Of a stretch of 64,000 nucleotides of DNA, positions 16,775 through 25,245 are shown one piece after another. Position 1 is the stretch's first letter; each line of letters starts with the position of its first letter. The position numbers and the translations under genes are program-made. The stretch is from Streptosporangiaceae bacterium NEAU-GS5 (lineage in GTDB: Bacteria; Actinomycetota; Actinomycetes; Streptosporangiales; Streptosporangiaceae), in assembly GCA_017592665.1 (NCBI GenBank), contig JAGFNW010000010.1, positions 1-64,000 of the forward strand, given 5' to 3'. The notes under the pieces were generated by a model, which saw only the letters and a program-made list of their open reading frames with translations, ran no database searches and had not been told where the DNA came from.

Positions 16775-17974
16775 TCAGTCGTCGATGGCCTGGTAGACGG
16801 AGGTCCAGAAGTCGCGGAAGACGGCGGGCTGGGCGGGGGAGGTCATTTGGCGCTGGGTGAGCAGGATGCCGATCAGTTCCTCGGCCGGGTCGATGTAGAC
16901 GCAGACGCCCGAGCCGCCGGACCAGCCGAAGCGGCCGGGGGTCGAGTCGAGGCCGGTGCGGCGCGTGATGACCTGGACGCCGAAGCCCCAGCCGCTGTTG
17001 CCGTCGAAGAACACCTCATTTCCGGCCTTCTGCCGCTCGGTGAGCTGATCGGTGGTCATGGCCTCGACCGAGGGGCGCGACAGGACGCGGGCGCCGATGT
17101 GGCGGCCCTTGCCGAGCAGCATGGCGCAGAAGGCCAGCAGGTCGTCGGCGGTGGACACGAGGCCGCCGCCGATGGAGGGGAAGACGGGCGGATGGTCCCA
17201 CCGGCTCCGGCTCGGGTGGTCGTCGAGGACGAGGCCGGCCTCAGGATCAGGCCGGTAGACGGCGGGGAGGCGGCCGATCTTGCCGGGAGGCACGTGGAAG
17301 TCCGTGTCGGCCATGCCGAGCGGCTCGAACAGCCGCTCCCGCAGCAGGTCGCCGAGGGGTCGCCCGGTGGCGCGCGACAGCAGCACGCCGAGGACCTGGG
17401 AGCCGGTGTGATACATCCACCGCTCGCCCGGCTGATAAGCCAGGGGCAGATCGCCGAGGCGCTTCATCCACTCCTCGGGCGTGATCGGGATCTCGTGCGG
17501 CCCGGGCGACAGCCCAGCCTCGTCCATGGCCCGCTGGATGGGACAGGCACCCGGCTCGGCCACCACGACGCCGAGACCCATCCGGAACGTCAGCAGGTCG
17601 CGCATGGTGATGGACCGGACGGCTGGGACCGTGTCGCCGAGCGGCGCGTCGACGCGGGTCAGCACACGCCGGTCGGCCAACTCGGGCAGCAGGTCGTCGA
17701 CCGGGTCGTCGAGCCGCAGCCGGCACTCCTCGATGAGGGTCATCGCGGCGGCGGCACCGATCATCTTGCTCACCGAGGCGATCCGGAAGATGGTGTCGCG
17801 CCGCATGGGCACGCCGCCGCCGTCCGCCTCGGTGGTGCCGAGCACCTCGACGTGGACCTCGCCGCGCCGCGCCACGAGCGCCACCAATCCCGGCACCTCA
17901 CCACGCTCCACGTGCCCGCCGAGGACCGTGCGCAGCCGGCCGAGCCGTACGGCCGAGAAACCCGAGACTCGCAT
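16775..17974 (-). CDS. Serine beta-lactamase-like hydrolase (class C / esterase type)
   Basis: The 399-aa protein starts at ATG 17974 (MRVSGFSAVRLGRL); longer in-frame readings run into the GH6 promoter region. Catalytic S67-V-S-K70 lies in IASVSKMIGA, with WMYHTGSQVLG near 180 in the Tyr-motif position and WSGGSGVCVYIDP as the C-terminal box. There is no signal peptide, so it is probably a cytoplasmic EstB-like esterase or D-aminopeptidase-type enzyme and not a secreted beta-lactamase. It is divergent from the GH6 gene. Confidence 0.85.
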   Translation of the reverse strand: MRVSGFSAVRLGRLRTVLGGHVERGEVPGLVALVARRGEVHVEVLGTTEADGGGVPMRRDTIFRIASVSKMIGAAAAMTLIEECRLRLDDPVDDLLPELADRRVLTRVDAPLGDTVPAVRSITMRDLLTFRMGLGVVVAEPGACPIQRAMDEAGLSPGPHEIPITPEEWMKRLGDLPLAYQPGERWMYHTGSQVLGVLLSRATGRPLGDLLRERLFEPLGMADTDFHVPPGKIGRLPAVYRPDPEAGLVLDDHPSRSRWDHPPVFPSIGGGLVSTADDLLAFCAMLLGKGRHIGARVLSRPSVEAMTTDQLTERQKAGNEVFFDGNSGWGFGVQVITRRTGLDSTPGRFGWSGGSGVCVYIDPAEELIGILLTQRQMTSPAQPAVFRDFWTSVYQAIDD

Positions 17975-18014
17975 GCGCCCATTCAACCAGGGCGGCGACC
18001 ACGGCCGGGCGCGC

Positions 18015-18026
18015 TGAAACTTTCGA
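18015..18026. promoter_or_regulatory. GAAACTTTC operator-like repeat upstream of the GH6 gene
   Basis: TGAAACTTTCGA carries the GAAA-C-TTTC inverted core (18016-18024), about 140 bp before the GH6 start and about 40 bp from the divergent beta-lactamase-like gene. It matches the boxes before the CE15 and PL11 genes. Confidence 0.6.
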
Positions 18027-18162
18027 AGGACCGGCCATGGGCTCCCTGGTCGGCGCGCCGCCAAGGGTCGGCGGCTTGTCCGGGCACGCCCCCGGACAAA
18101 CGCTGAGGGCGCTCCCCTTCTGGGCCGCAGGGGATCCGTGTCCGTCATCACAGGAGATGATC

Positions 18163-19956
18163 ATGGAGCTCTGGGGTCGAAGAACCCTCGCCGGGATCGC
18201 GGGCACCGCGCTCGCGGCGGCCGCGCTGGTGACCGCGCACACAGGAGCGGCGCAGGCGGCGATCGCCTGCGACGTGACCTACACGGCCAACACCTGGACC
18301 GAGAGCCCCGGCCGCGGCGGGTTCGGGGCGAACATCACCATCAAGAACCTGGGCAGCCCACTCACCGGGTGGACGCTGCGCTTCTCGTTCACCGCCGGCC
18401 AGACCTTGTCCAACGGGTGGCAGGCCGTGTGGAGCCAGTCGGGCGCCCAGGTGACTGCTGTGAACGAGTCCTACAACGGCAACGTGGCCACCGGCGGGAC
18501 GGTCGGCATCGGCTTCAACGGGCGGTGGACGGGCGGCAATCCCAACCCCGCGTCCTTCAGCGTCAACGGCGTGACCTGCGTGGGAGCCTCCCCATCGCCT
18601 TCCCCCAGCCCCTCGCCCTCTCCAAGCCCGTCTCCAAGCCCCTCCCCCTCCCCCAGCGGGTCGACCGACCTCCATGTCGCCAACCCCTTCGTCGGAGCGC
18701 GGGGCTACATCAACCGCGACTGGGCCGACAAGGTCTCGGCCGCCGGCACGGCGCAGGGCGGCGACCTCGGCGAGCAGATGAGGCGCGCGGCGTCCTTCCC
18801 GACCGCGGTGTGGCTGGACAGCCTCGCCTCGATCGCGAGCGTGCGCGGCGGCAAGAGCCTGCGCCAGCACATGGACGCGGCGCTGGTCCAGTCGCTGTCG
18901 CAGAACAACATGGACCCCGTCGTGGTCACCGTCGTGCTCAGCGACCTGCCGGACAAGGACTGCGCCGGCGACGTCTACCAGGGCGACCTCTTCGTCACCA
19001 GCGGCGGCCTCAACGCGTACAGGACGCAGTTCGTCGATCCGATCGCGGCCATCTTGGGCGACCCCAAGTACGCCAGTCTGCGGATCGTGACGGTCGTCGA
19101 GCCCAACACCCTCATGGAGCTGGTCTTCGGCGGCTCGAACCCGCGCTGCGTCGAGGCGAACCAGAGCGGCGTCTACGTCCAGGGCATCCAATACGCGCTG
19201 AACAAGCTGCACGCCATCCCCAACGTCTACCCCTACCTCGACATCGCCCGCTCGATCAGCGGCGGCTACGACACGAACGCCGTGCCGTTCGTGACCCTGG
19301 TCGGCAATGTGGTCGGCGGCACGGCCGCCGGGAAGAACAGCGTGGACGGATTCGTCTCCAACGTGTCCGAATACGTGCCGGTCGAGGAGATCTTCCTGCC
19401 CAACCCCAACCTGCTCGTTGGGGGGACGCCGCTGTGGCAGTCGCGGTTCTTCGACTTCAACAAGACCTTCGACGAGCTCGACTACGTGACGAACATGCGC
19501 GCCGCCCTCATCGCGAACGGCTTCCCGTCGTCGGTCGGCATGCTGATCGACACGTCGCGGAACGGCTGGGGCGGCCCATCGCGGCCGATCATCGTGAGCT
19601 CGTCCAACGACCTCAACACGTACGTCGACCAGTCGCGGCTGGACAAGCGGCTGAACCGCGGCAACTGGTGCAACCAGGAGAACGCGGGCATCGGGGCCCG
19701 GCCGCAGGCGGCGCCCTCGCCGGGCATCGACGCGTACGCGTGGGTGAAGCCGCCGGGCGAGTCCGACGGCGTCAGCAATGCGGCCGGTGACAGGGACGAC
19801 CCGAACATGCACTTCAACCATTGGTGCGACCCTGACTTCACTCCGGCCACCGGCGCCCTGCGGCACACGGGCGCCGCCGCGGGCGCGCCGCCGTACGGGC
19901 AGTTCTTCACGACCTACTTCCGAACGCTCGTTCAGAACGCGTCTCCGGCCCTGTGA
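18163..19956 (+). CDS. Secreted CBM2-GH6 cellulase (exo-beta-1,4-glucanase type)
   Basis: The ATG at 18163 follows CAGGAG at 6-nt spacing; the product is 597 aa. The signal peptide ends near QAA33. CBM2 spans about 35-136 with its terminal cysteines (C36 and the one in GVTCVG). A pure Ser-Pro linker follows, then GH6 (about 168-597). The general acid is probably D266 in LPDKDC. Also present are IDTSRNGWGG, RGNWCNQENAGIG and WVKPPGESDG. The usual V-E-P-D motif reads VVEPN here (N315). The exo-type loops suggest a cellobiohydrolase releasing cellobiose. It has an upstream GAAA-C-TTTC box. Confidence 0.92.
   Translation: MELWGRRTLAGIAGTALAAAALVTAHTGAAQAAIACDVTYTANTWTESPGRGGFGANITIKNLGSPLTGWTLRFSFTAGQTLSNGWQAVWSQSGAQVTAVNESYNGNVATGGTVGIGFNGRWTGGNPNPASFSVNGVTCVGASPSPSPSPSPSPSPSPSPSPSPSGSTDLHVANPFVGARGYINRDWADKVSAAGTAQGGDLGEQMRRAASFPTAVWLDSLASIASVRGGKSLRQHMDAALVQSLSQNNMDPVVVTVVLSDLPDKDCAGDVYQGDLFVTSGGLNAYRTQFVDPIAAILGDPKYASLRIVTVVEPNTLMELVFGGSNPRCVEANQSGVYVQGIQYALNKLHAIPNVYPYLDIARSISGGYDTNAVPFVTLVGNVVGGTAAGKNSVDGFVSNVSEYVPVEEIFLPNPNLLVGGTPLWQSRFFDFNKTFDELDYVTNMRAALIANGFPSSVGMLIDTSRNGWGGPSRPIIVSSSNDLNTYVDQSRLDKRLNRGNWCNQENAGIGARPQAAPSPGIDAYAWVKPPGESDGVSNAAGDRDDPNMHFNHWCDPDFTPATGALRHTGAAAGAPPYGQFFTTYFRTLVQNASPAL
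18588..18660 (+). repeat. Ser-Pro codon repeat encoding the CBM2-GH6 linker
   Basis: About 24 codons alternate TCx/AGC with CCx, encoding an uninterrupted Pro-Ser linker. It is low-complexity DNA with little synonymous uniformity, typical of actinomycete cellulases. Confidence 0.85.
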
Positions 19957-19974
19957 ATTCTCGGTGACGCTGAA

Positions 19975-20002
19975 CCCGGGACACGCGGAGGACGTGTCCG
20001 GG
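19975..20002 (+). terminator. Hairpin after the GH6 gene
   Basis: GGACACG pairs with CGTGTCC, extended by CCC/GGG across a one-base bulge, 19 bp after the GH6 stop. It is GC-rich with no T-run. Confidence 0.55.
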
Positions 20003-20068
20003 ATGTAGGGGCACGGGCGGGTGCTCGAAGCGACTATCGCGGGACCCGCCCGCTGAAGGAATGCATCC

Positions 20069-21250
20069 ATGCGACGAAGCATGTTGCTCACTCTTGGCAC
20101 CGCCGGCGCCCTGCTGGTCGGCGCGCCGGCATTGGCGTCTTTGACCTGGACGGCCGTTCCGGCCCCCAATCCGTCGGCCGCGCACGACCAGTTCGCGGCG
20201 GTGTCGGCGCGCACGACCGCCGACGCCTGGGCGGTCGGCGACTTCCTCGGCGCGGACGCCGACGACGACGGCCTGCAGATGCTCGCCGCCCGCTGGGACG
20301 GCGCGCGGTGGCAGCAGGTGCGCACCCCGGCCGTGCTCCACCAGGACGAGTCGCTGCTGGCGGTTTCGGCCAGTTCGGCGACCGAAGCGTGGGCCGTCGG
20401 CTTCACCAAGGGGGTGGGCGCGGCCGGGCGCAACACGCTGGCCGTCCGCTGGAACGGCACGGCCTGGTCGATCGTGCCCACCCCGGCGACCAGCGGCGGT
20501 TCCAAGGCGCAGCTCAACGCAGTGGTCTCGCTCGGCCCGGCCGACGCCTGGGCCGTGGGGCGCAGTCGCGCAGGGCGGGCGCTCGCAGAACACTGGGACG
20601 GCGCGGCCTGGTCGATCGTCCAGCTGCCGGCGCCGGTCATCCCCGCCGGTACGACGCTCCAGAGCAGCACCCTGACCGGCATCTCCGCGGCGTCGCCGAC
20701 CGACATCTGGGCGGTCGGGAACATCTCCGTCCTGTCCGGGACCACGGCGCGCGGGCGCACGCTGGCCATGCATTACGACGGCCGCACCTGGCGGGTCACC
20801 CCGACCCGCGACGCCACCGTGCCCGACACGCTGAACGCCGTGACGGCGGTCGCGTCCAACGACGTGTGGGCGGTCGGCAACACCTTCAAGACCGACGGCA
20901 CGAACTTCCCCGACCGGCCGCTCATCGAGCACTGGGACGGCGCCGTCTGGTCGATCGTGGCCTCCCCGGCCGTACCTGTCGAGAACACCCTGAGCGGTGT
21001 CGCCGCCAGGTCCGGGACCGACGTGTGGGCGGTCGGCAACTTCGTCGACCGCGGCCGGACCGTGCCGGTGGCGCGGACCCTGGCCCTGCACTGGGACGGC
21101 GTGACCTGGTCGCCGGTCGGCACCGTCAACGGGGCGTCCGGTGACACGGCGCTGAAGGGGGTCGCGGCCACGCCGGGCGGCGGCGACATGTGGGCCGTGG
21201 GCTTCAGCCTGACGGCCACGTCGACGTTCGTTCTCCGCAACACCCCCTGA
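20069..21250 (+). CDS. Secreted WAVG-repeat beta-propeller protein
   Basis: The 393-aa protein starts at an ATG after CTGAAGGA and has a signal peptide (to about residue 25). Seven copies of a (D/E)xWAVG motif, spaced about 45-60 residues, each pair with a (L/E)HWDG..WS.V..P strand. The pattern fits a seven-bladed propeller. There is no catalytic motif. Related repeat proteins are common in Streptomyces and Nonomuraea with no known function; extracellular binding is likely. It follows the GH6 gene but is separated by a hairpin. Confidence 0.7.
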   Translation: MRRSMLLTLGTAGALLVGAPALASLTWTAVPAPNPSAAHDQFAAVSARTTADAWAVGDFLGADADDDGLQMLAARWDGARWQQVRTPAVLHQDESLLAVSASSATEAWAVGFTKGVGAAGRNTLAVRWNGTAWSIVPTPATSGGSKAQLNAVVSLGPADAWAVGRSRAGRALAEHWDGAAWSIVQLPAPVIPAGTTLQSSTLTGISAASPTDIWAVGNISVLSGTTARGRTLAMHYDGRTWRVTPTRDATVPDTLNAVTAVASNDVWAVGNTFKTDGTNFPDRPLIEHWDGAVWSIVASPAVPVENTLSGVAARSGTDVWAVGNFVDRGRTVPVARTLALHWDGVTWSPVGTVNGASGDTALKGVAATPGGGDMWAVGFSLTATSTFVLRNTP

Positions 21251-21277
21251 CTTACATCAAGGGACTTGCAGCAGATT

Positions 21278-21355
21278 GCGGCGTTCGGGCGAATGGTGAC
21301 TCCAAAAAGTGAATCACGGATAAACCTTCCATGAATTGTTCGACCCGAACGCCGC
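21278..21355. repeat. 12-bp inverted repeat with 54-bp AT-richer spacer upstream of the TelA cassette
   Basis: GCGGCGTTCGGG (21278-21289) is matched perfectly by CCCGAACGCCGC (21344-21355). The spacer contains CCAAAAAGTGAATCACGGATAA and is far richer in A/T than its surroundings. It lies just upstream of the four-gene cassette. Confidence 0.6.
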
Positions 21356-21386
21356 TCAGATGCGCACATAACACAGAATTCGGGGC

Positions 21387-22487
21387 GTGAAGAGATGGAT
21401 CGGCGTCGGACTGGCGCTGCTCCTCGGGGGAGCCGTCGCGGCGGCGATCGTCCTCGGCAACCGGGGGGCAAAGTCCGGTTCGGGCGCGCAGACAACGCTG
21501 ACGACATTGCATGGTGTGATCGGGTCGGAGAAGCTGCCCTTATTCAAGGACCCCACGGTCGCGAAACTGTTCGCTCAGCATGGGCTCAAGGTCGAGGTGG
21601 ACACGGCCGGCTCGCGCCAGATCGCGACCACAGTGAATCTCAAGGACTACGACTTCGCGTTCCCGTCCAGCACGCCGGCCGCCCAAAAGATCAAGGGGGC
21701 GCGGCCGGGCACCGTCTACTCGCCGTTCTACTCGCCCATGGCGGTGGCCACGTTCCAGCCGATCGTCGAACTGCTGGCCAAGGCCGGGCTCGTCGCCGAT
21801 TCCGGCCAGGGCTACCAGGTCCTCGATATGCGGAAATATCTGGACCTGGTGGCGAAGGGGACGCGCTGGGACGCATTACCGGGTAACACGACTTATCCGG
21901 CGCGCAAGCGGATCCTGCTGACCACGACCGACATCCGCACGTCCAACTCGGCCGCCATGTATCTGGCCATGACCAGCTACGTGGCCAACGGCGACGACGT
22001 GGTGACGTCGAAGGACCAGGCGTCCAAGGTGGCCGACGCGCTCGCGCCGCTCTTCCTCGACCAGGGCTACTCGGAGTCGTCCTCCGAAGGCCCCTTCGAG
22101 GACTACCTGGCGCTCGGCATGGGCAAGTCGCCGATGATCGTCGCGTACGAGGCGCAGTACGTCTCGCACCTGATCGCCCAGGACGGGGCCATCCGCCCGG
22201 ACATGCGGCTCATCTACCCCCAGCCGACCGTGCTCAGCAAGCACACGCTCATCGCGTTCACGCCCAAGGCCAACGACGTCGGCCGGTTGCTCACCAGCGA
22301 CCCGGAACTCGTCAAGCTGGAGGCCCGTTACGGGTTCAGGACGGCCGATCCCAAGGCGTTCGCCGCGGCCGCCGGGAAGAACGCGCCGGCCGCCGTCATC
22401 GACGTCGTCGAGCCGCCCGCGTACGACCATCTGGAAACCCTGATCGACCTGGTCCAGCGCCGCTATCTGTCGGCGCCCCGCTCCTGA
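21387..22487 (+). CDS. Membrane-anchored substrate-binding-like protein (TelA cassette gene 1)
   Basis: GTG start; 366 aa. One N-terminal hydrophobic segment (about 4-25) acts as an uncleaved anchor or signal peptide, with no lipobox Cys. The remainder is extracytoplasmic and resembles a type II periplasmic-binding fold: LTTLHGVIGSEKLPLF, DYDFAFPSSTPAAQKIK, MIVAYEAQYVSHLIAQDG and IYPQPTVLSKHTLIAFTP. The next lipoprotein in the operon has a comparable binding domain. No transporter permease is encoded nearby, so a sensory or scaffold role is more likely than uptake. It starts the operon 21387-25852. Confidence 0.65.
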   Translation: MKRWIGVGLALLLGGAVAAAIVLGNRGAKSGSGAQTTLTTLHGVIGSEKLPLFKDPTVAKLFAQHGLKVEVDTAGSRQIATTVNLKDYDFAFPSSTPAAQKIKGARPGTVYSPFYSPMAVATFQPIVELLAKAGLVADSGQGYQVLDMRKYLDLVAKGTRWDALPGNTTYPARKRILLTTTDIRTSNSAAMYLAMTSYVANGDDVVTSKDQASKVADALAPLFLDQGYSESSSEGPFEDYLALGMGKSPMIVAYEAQYVSHLIAQDGAIRPDMRLIYPQPTVLSKHTLIAFTPKANDVGRLLTSDPELVKLEARYGFRTADPKAFAAAAGKNAPAAVIDVVEPPAYDHLETLIDLVQRRYLSAPRS

Positions 22488-22498
22488 AAGGACCGTTG

Positions 22499-23647
22499 TT
22501 GTCCGACCTCGTCCTCACTCCGCCCGCGCCGGTCGCCGCGGTGCCGGCCGAAAAGGCCGCCACCATGCTGCCGCTGGCCGACGACCGGGCAAGCGAACTC
22601 GCCACCCGCGCGGACTCCTTCGCCACCGAGCTCACCACGCTCGACCCGCACTCGCCCGAGTTCACCCGCAAGGTGCACGACATCACCTCGATGGGCGACA
22701 GCGAGATCCGCGCGTCATCCAACGTCGCCAACCGCATGCTCAAGCGCCCGGTCGCCGCGCTCGCCGGGGCACGCGGCGAGGGCGCCGACGCCCAGGCCAA
22801 GGTCGCGGGGGACCTGGTCGCGCTGCGCCGTACCATCGTCGACCTCGACCCCAAGCAGGCGACCACGGCCCGCCGGCTGCTCGGCATGATCCCGTTCGGC
22901 GACGCGCTCCGCGACTACTTCGCCAAGTATCGAAGCGCGCAGAAGCACCTCGACGACATCATCCGGGCGCTGCGCTCGGGCCAGGACGAGCTGCTGAAGG
23001 ACAACGCCGCGATCGAGGGCGAGAAGGTCCAGCTCTGGGAGACCATGACCAAGCTCCAGGAGTACGCGGTGCTGGCCAGGGAGCTCGACGCGAACCTCGA
23101 GCGCCGGATCAACGAGATCGAGTACACCGACGCCGAGAAGGCGACCGCGCTCAAATCGGACGCGCTGTTCGGCGTGCGGCAGAAGCTCCAGGACATCCTG
23201 ACCCAGCTCGCCGTCAGCGCCCAGGGCTACCTCGCCCTCGATCTCGTACGGAAGAACAACCTGGAGCTCATCAAGGGCGTCGACCGGGCCACCACGACGA
23301 CGGTCGCGGCGCTGCGCACGGCCGTGACGGTGGCCCAGGCGCTGGCCAACCAGAAGCTGGTGCTGGAGCAGATCACCGCGCTCAACACGACCACGTCCGA
23401 ACTGATCGTCGCCACGAGCGAGATGCTGAAGACGCAGGCCGGAGAGATCGCCACCCAGTCGGCGTCGACCACGGTCAGCATGGACGCGCTCCGCAAGGCC
23501 TTCGACAACATCTACTCGACCATGGACATGATCGACACGTTCAAGGCCAAGGCGGTCGAGAACATGGCGCAGACCGTGGACAGCCTCACCCTTGAGCTCA
23601 ACAACGCCACGGCCTACCTCGAACGCGCCCACGGGAACGCCGAATGA
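22499..23647 (+). CDS. TelA/KlaA-family toxic-anion-resistance protein (TelA cassette gene 2)
   Basis: TTG at 22499 follows GAAAGGA at 6 nt (a TTG 3 nt upstream is an alternative); 382 aa. It is almost entirely helical and carries TelA signatures: IPFGDALRDYFAKYRSAQKHLDDII, LWETMTKLQEYAVLARELD, an all-alpha core to residue 300, and TALNTTTSELI-like heptads near the end. TelA proteins are cytoplasmic and linked to tellurite, nisin and envelope-stress resistance; their mechanism is unclear. The gene abuts gene 1 by 11 bp and overlaps gene 3 as ATGA. Confidence 0.88.
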   Translation: MSDLVLTPPAPVAAVPAEKAATMLPLADDRASELATRADSFATELTTLDPHSPEFTRKVHDITSMGDSEIRASSNVANRMLKRPVAALAGARGEGADAQAKVAGDLVALRRTIVDLDPKQATTARRLLGMIPFGDALRDYFAKYRSAQKHLDDIIRALRSGQDELLKDNAAIEGEKVQLWETMTKLQEYAVLARELDANLERRINEIEYTDAEKATALKSDALFGVRQKLQDILTQLAVSAQGYLALDLVRKNNLELIKGVDRATTTTVAALRTAVTVAQALANQKLVLEQITALNTTTSELIVATSEMLKTQAGEIATQSASTTVSMDALRKAFDNIYSTMDMIDTFKAKAVENMAQTVDSLTLELNNATAYLERAHGNAE

Positions 23648-25245
23648 GGCTCCGCGGAGCCGGGGCGGCCAGACGGGCCGGCCTGGCTGGACTGGCTGGA
23701 CTGCTGCTGCTGAGCTCGCTCGTGGCCTGTTCGTCCTCGGGCGGTTCCGGCGATGACGAGCCCGACAGCCCCGACACGCTGCGCGTCCTGGCCGGCAGCG
23801 AGGTCAAGGACCTGGTGCCGTTACTGGAGGAGTCCGGGGTCAAGGTCAAGCTGTCGTACACCGGCACGCTCGACGGCGCCGAGCAGGTCGCCGGCGGCGC
23901 GGTGAAGGGCAAATACGACGCGATCTGGTTCTCCTCCAACCGCTACCTGTCGCTGATCGACGGAGCATCGGCGCAGCTGTCCACCCAGACGAAGATCATG
24001 GCCTCGCCCGTGGTGCTGGGCCTGCGCGCGTCCAAAGCCAGCGAGCTCGGCTGGAACACCAAGCAGGTGACCTGGGCCGACATCACGGCCGCCGCGGCGG
24101 CCAAGAAGTTCACCTTCGGTATGACCAATCCGGCCTCGTCGAACTCGGGCTTCTCGGCCCTGGTCGGGGTGGCCGCGGCGCTGTCCAACACCGGCGACGC
24201 GCTCGACCGGCAGCAGATCGCGGCGGTCGAGCCGAAGCTGAAGGAGTTCTTCTCGGCGCAGACGCTCACCGCCGGGTCGTCCGGCTGGCTCGCCGACGCC
24301 TATCCGACCGCGAACGGCGTCGACGGACTGATCAACTACGAGTCGGTGCTGCTCGCGATGAACGCGTCGGGCAAGCTCAAGGAGCCGCTGACGATCATCT
24401 ACCCCTCCGACGGCGTGGTCACCGCCGACTACCCGCTCACCCTGCTGTCCTCGGCGGCCACCCCCAAGCGCGCCCTGTACGCCAAGCTCGCCGCCTGGCT
24501 GCGCACGCCCGCCACCCAGCAGAAGATCATGACGACCACCAACCGGCGGCCCATCATCCCCGACGTCCGCCCCGACCAGCGGTTCGGCACGCGCACGCTG
24601 CTGGAGCTGCCCTTCCCCAACCGGCGAAGCGCCGCGGACGAGCTGATCAGCGCCTATCTGAACGAGGTGCGCCGCCCGTCGCGCACCGTGTTCGTGCTGG
24701 ACACCTCGGGGTCGATGGAAGGCGAGCGGCTGGACGGCCTCAAGCGCGCGCTCACCGCGCTGACCGGCGGGGACACCTCCGCCTCCGGCACGTTCGCGCG
24801 TTTTCGCAACCGGGAGACGGTGACCCTGCTGCCGTTCAACAACGCGCCGCAGCAGTCGCAGACGTTCACGCTGCCCGAGGGCGACTCCAGCCCGGTCCTC
24901 ACCCAGATCCGCCAGTACAGCGACCGTCTGTTCGCCTCCGGCGGGACCGCGATCTTCGACAGCCTCCGGGCCGCGTACGAGCAGACCGAGCGGACGCTGA
25001 AGCCGGACGAGTTCACCTCGATCGTGCTGATGTCGGACGGGGAGAACACCGACGGCTCCTCCTACGACGACTTCGCGTCCTACTACCAGACCACCCCGCG
25101 CAACATCAGGACCTTCGTGGTCCTGTTCGGTGACAGCAACAGCGAGGAGATGAGCAAGGTCGCGACCCTGACCGGTGGCGCCGCCTTCGACGCCAGGTCG
25201 GGATCGCTGGCGTCGGCGTTCAAGGAGATCCGTGGCTATCAGTGA
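23644..25245 (+). CDS. SBP-VWA fusion lipoprotein (TelA cassette gene 3)
   Basis: The ATG overlaps the TelA stop. The 533-aa product has a lipobox ending LVAC29, a substrate-binding-like domain (about 40-320: DTLRVLAGSEVKDLVPLLEESG, YDAIWFSSNRYLSLI, SSNSGFSALVGVAAAL), and a VWA domain (about 345-533) with an intact MIDAS, D353-T-S-G-S, plus GGTAIFD and VLMSDGENTDG. The VWA domain should coordinate Mg2+ and bind a protein ligand outside the membrane. The pairing of a solute-binding domain with VWA in one lipoprotein suggests a ligand-sensing adhesion or assembly factor. Confidence 0.85.
   Translation: MRLRGAGAARRAGLAGLAGLLLLSSLVACSSSGGSGDDEPDSPDTLRVLAGSEVKDLVPLLEESGVKVKLSYTGTLDGAEQVAGGAVKGKYDAIWFSSNRYLSLIDGASAQLSTQTKIMASPVVLGLRASKASELGWNTKQVTWADITAAAAAKKFTFGMTNPASSNSGFSALVGVAAALSNTGDALDRQQIAAVEPKLKEFFSAQTLTAGSSGWLADAYPTANGVDGLINYESVLLAMNASGKLKEPLTIIYPSDGVVTADYPLTLLSSAATPKRALYAKLAAWLRTPATQQKIMTTTNRRPIIPDVRPDQRFGTRTLLELPFPNRRSAADELISAYLNEVRRPSRTVFVLDTSGSMEGERLDGLKRALTALTGGDTSASGTFARFRNRETVTLLPFNNAPQQSQTFTLPEGDSSPVLTQIRQYSDRLFASGGTAIFDSLRAAYEQTERTLKPDEFTSIVLMSDGENTDGSSYDDFASYYQTTPRNIRTFVVLFGDSNSEEMSKVATLTGGAAFDARSGSLASAFKEIRGYQ

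Noticed and set aside
18588-18660. Ser-Pro codon repeat as a separate repeat element
   Set aside because: It encodes the inter-domain linker of the cellulase.
18148-20769. 873-aa minus-strand ORF over GH6 and the propeller gene
   Set aside because: Antisense shadow with no recognisable domain, while both plus-strand genes have clear motifs and starts.
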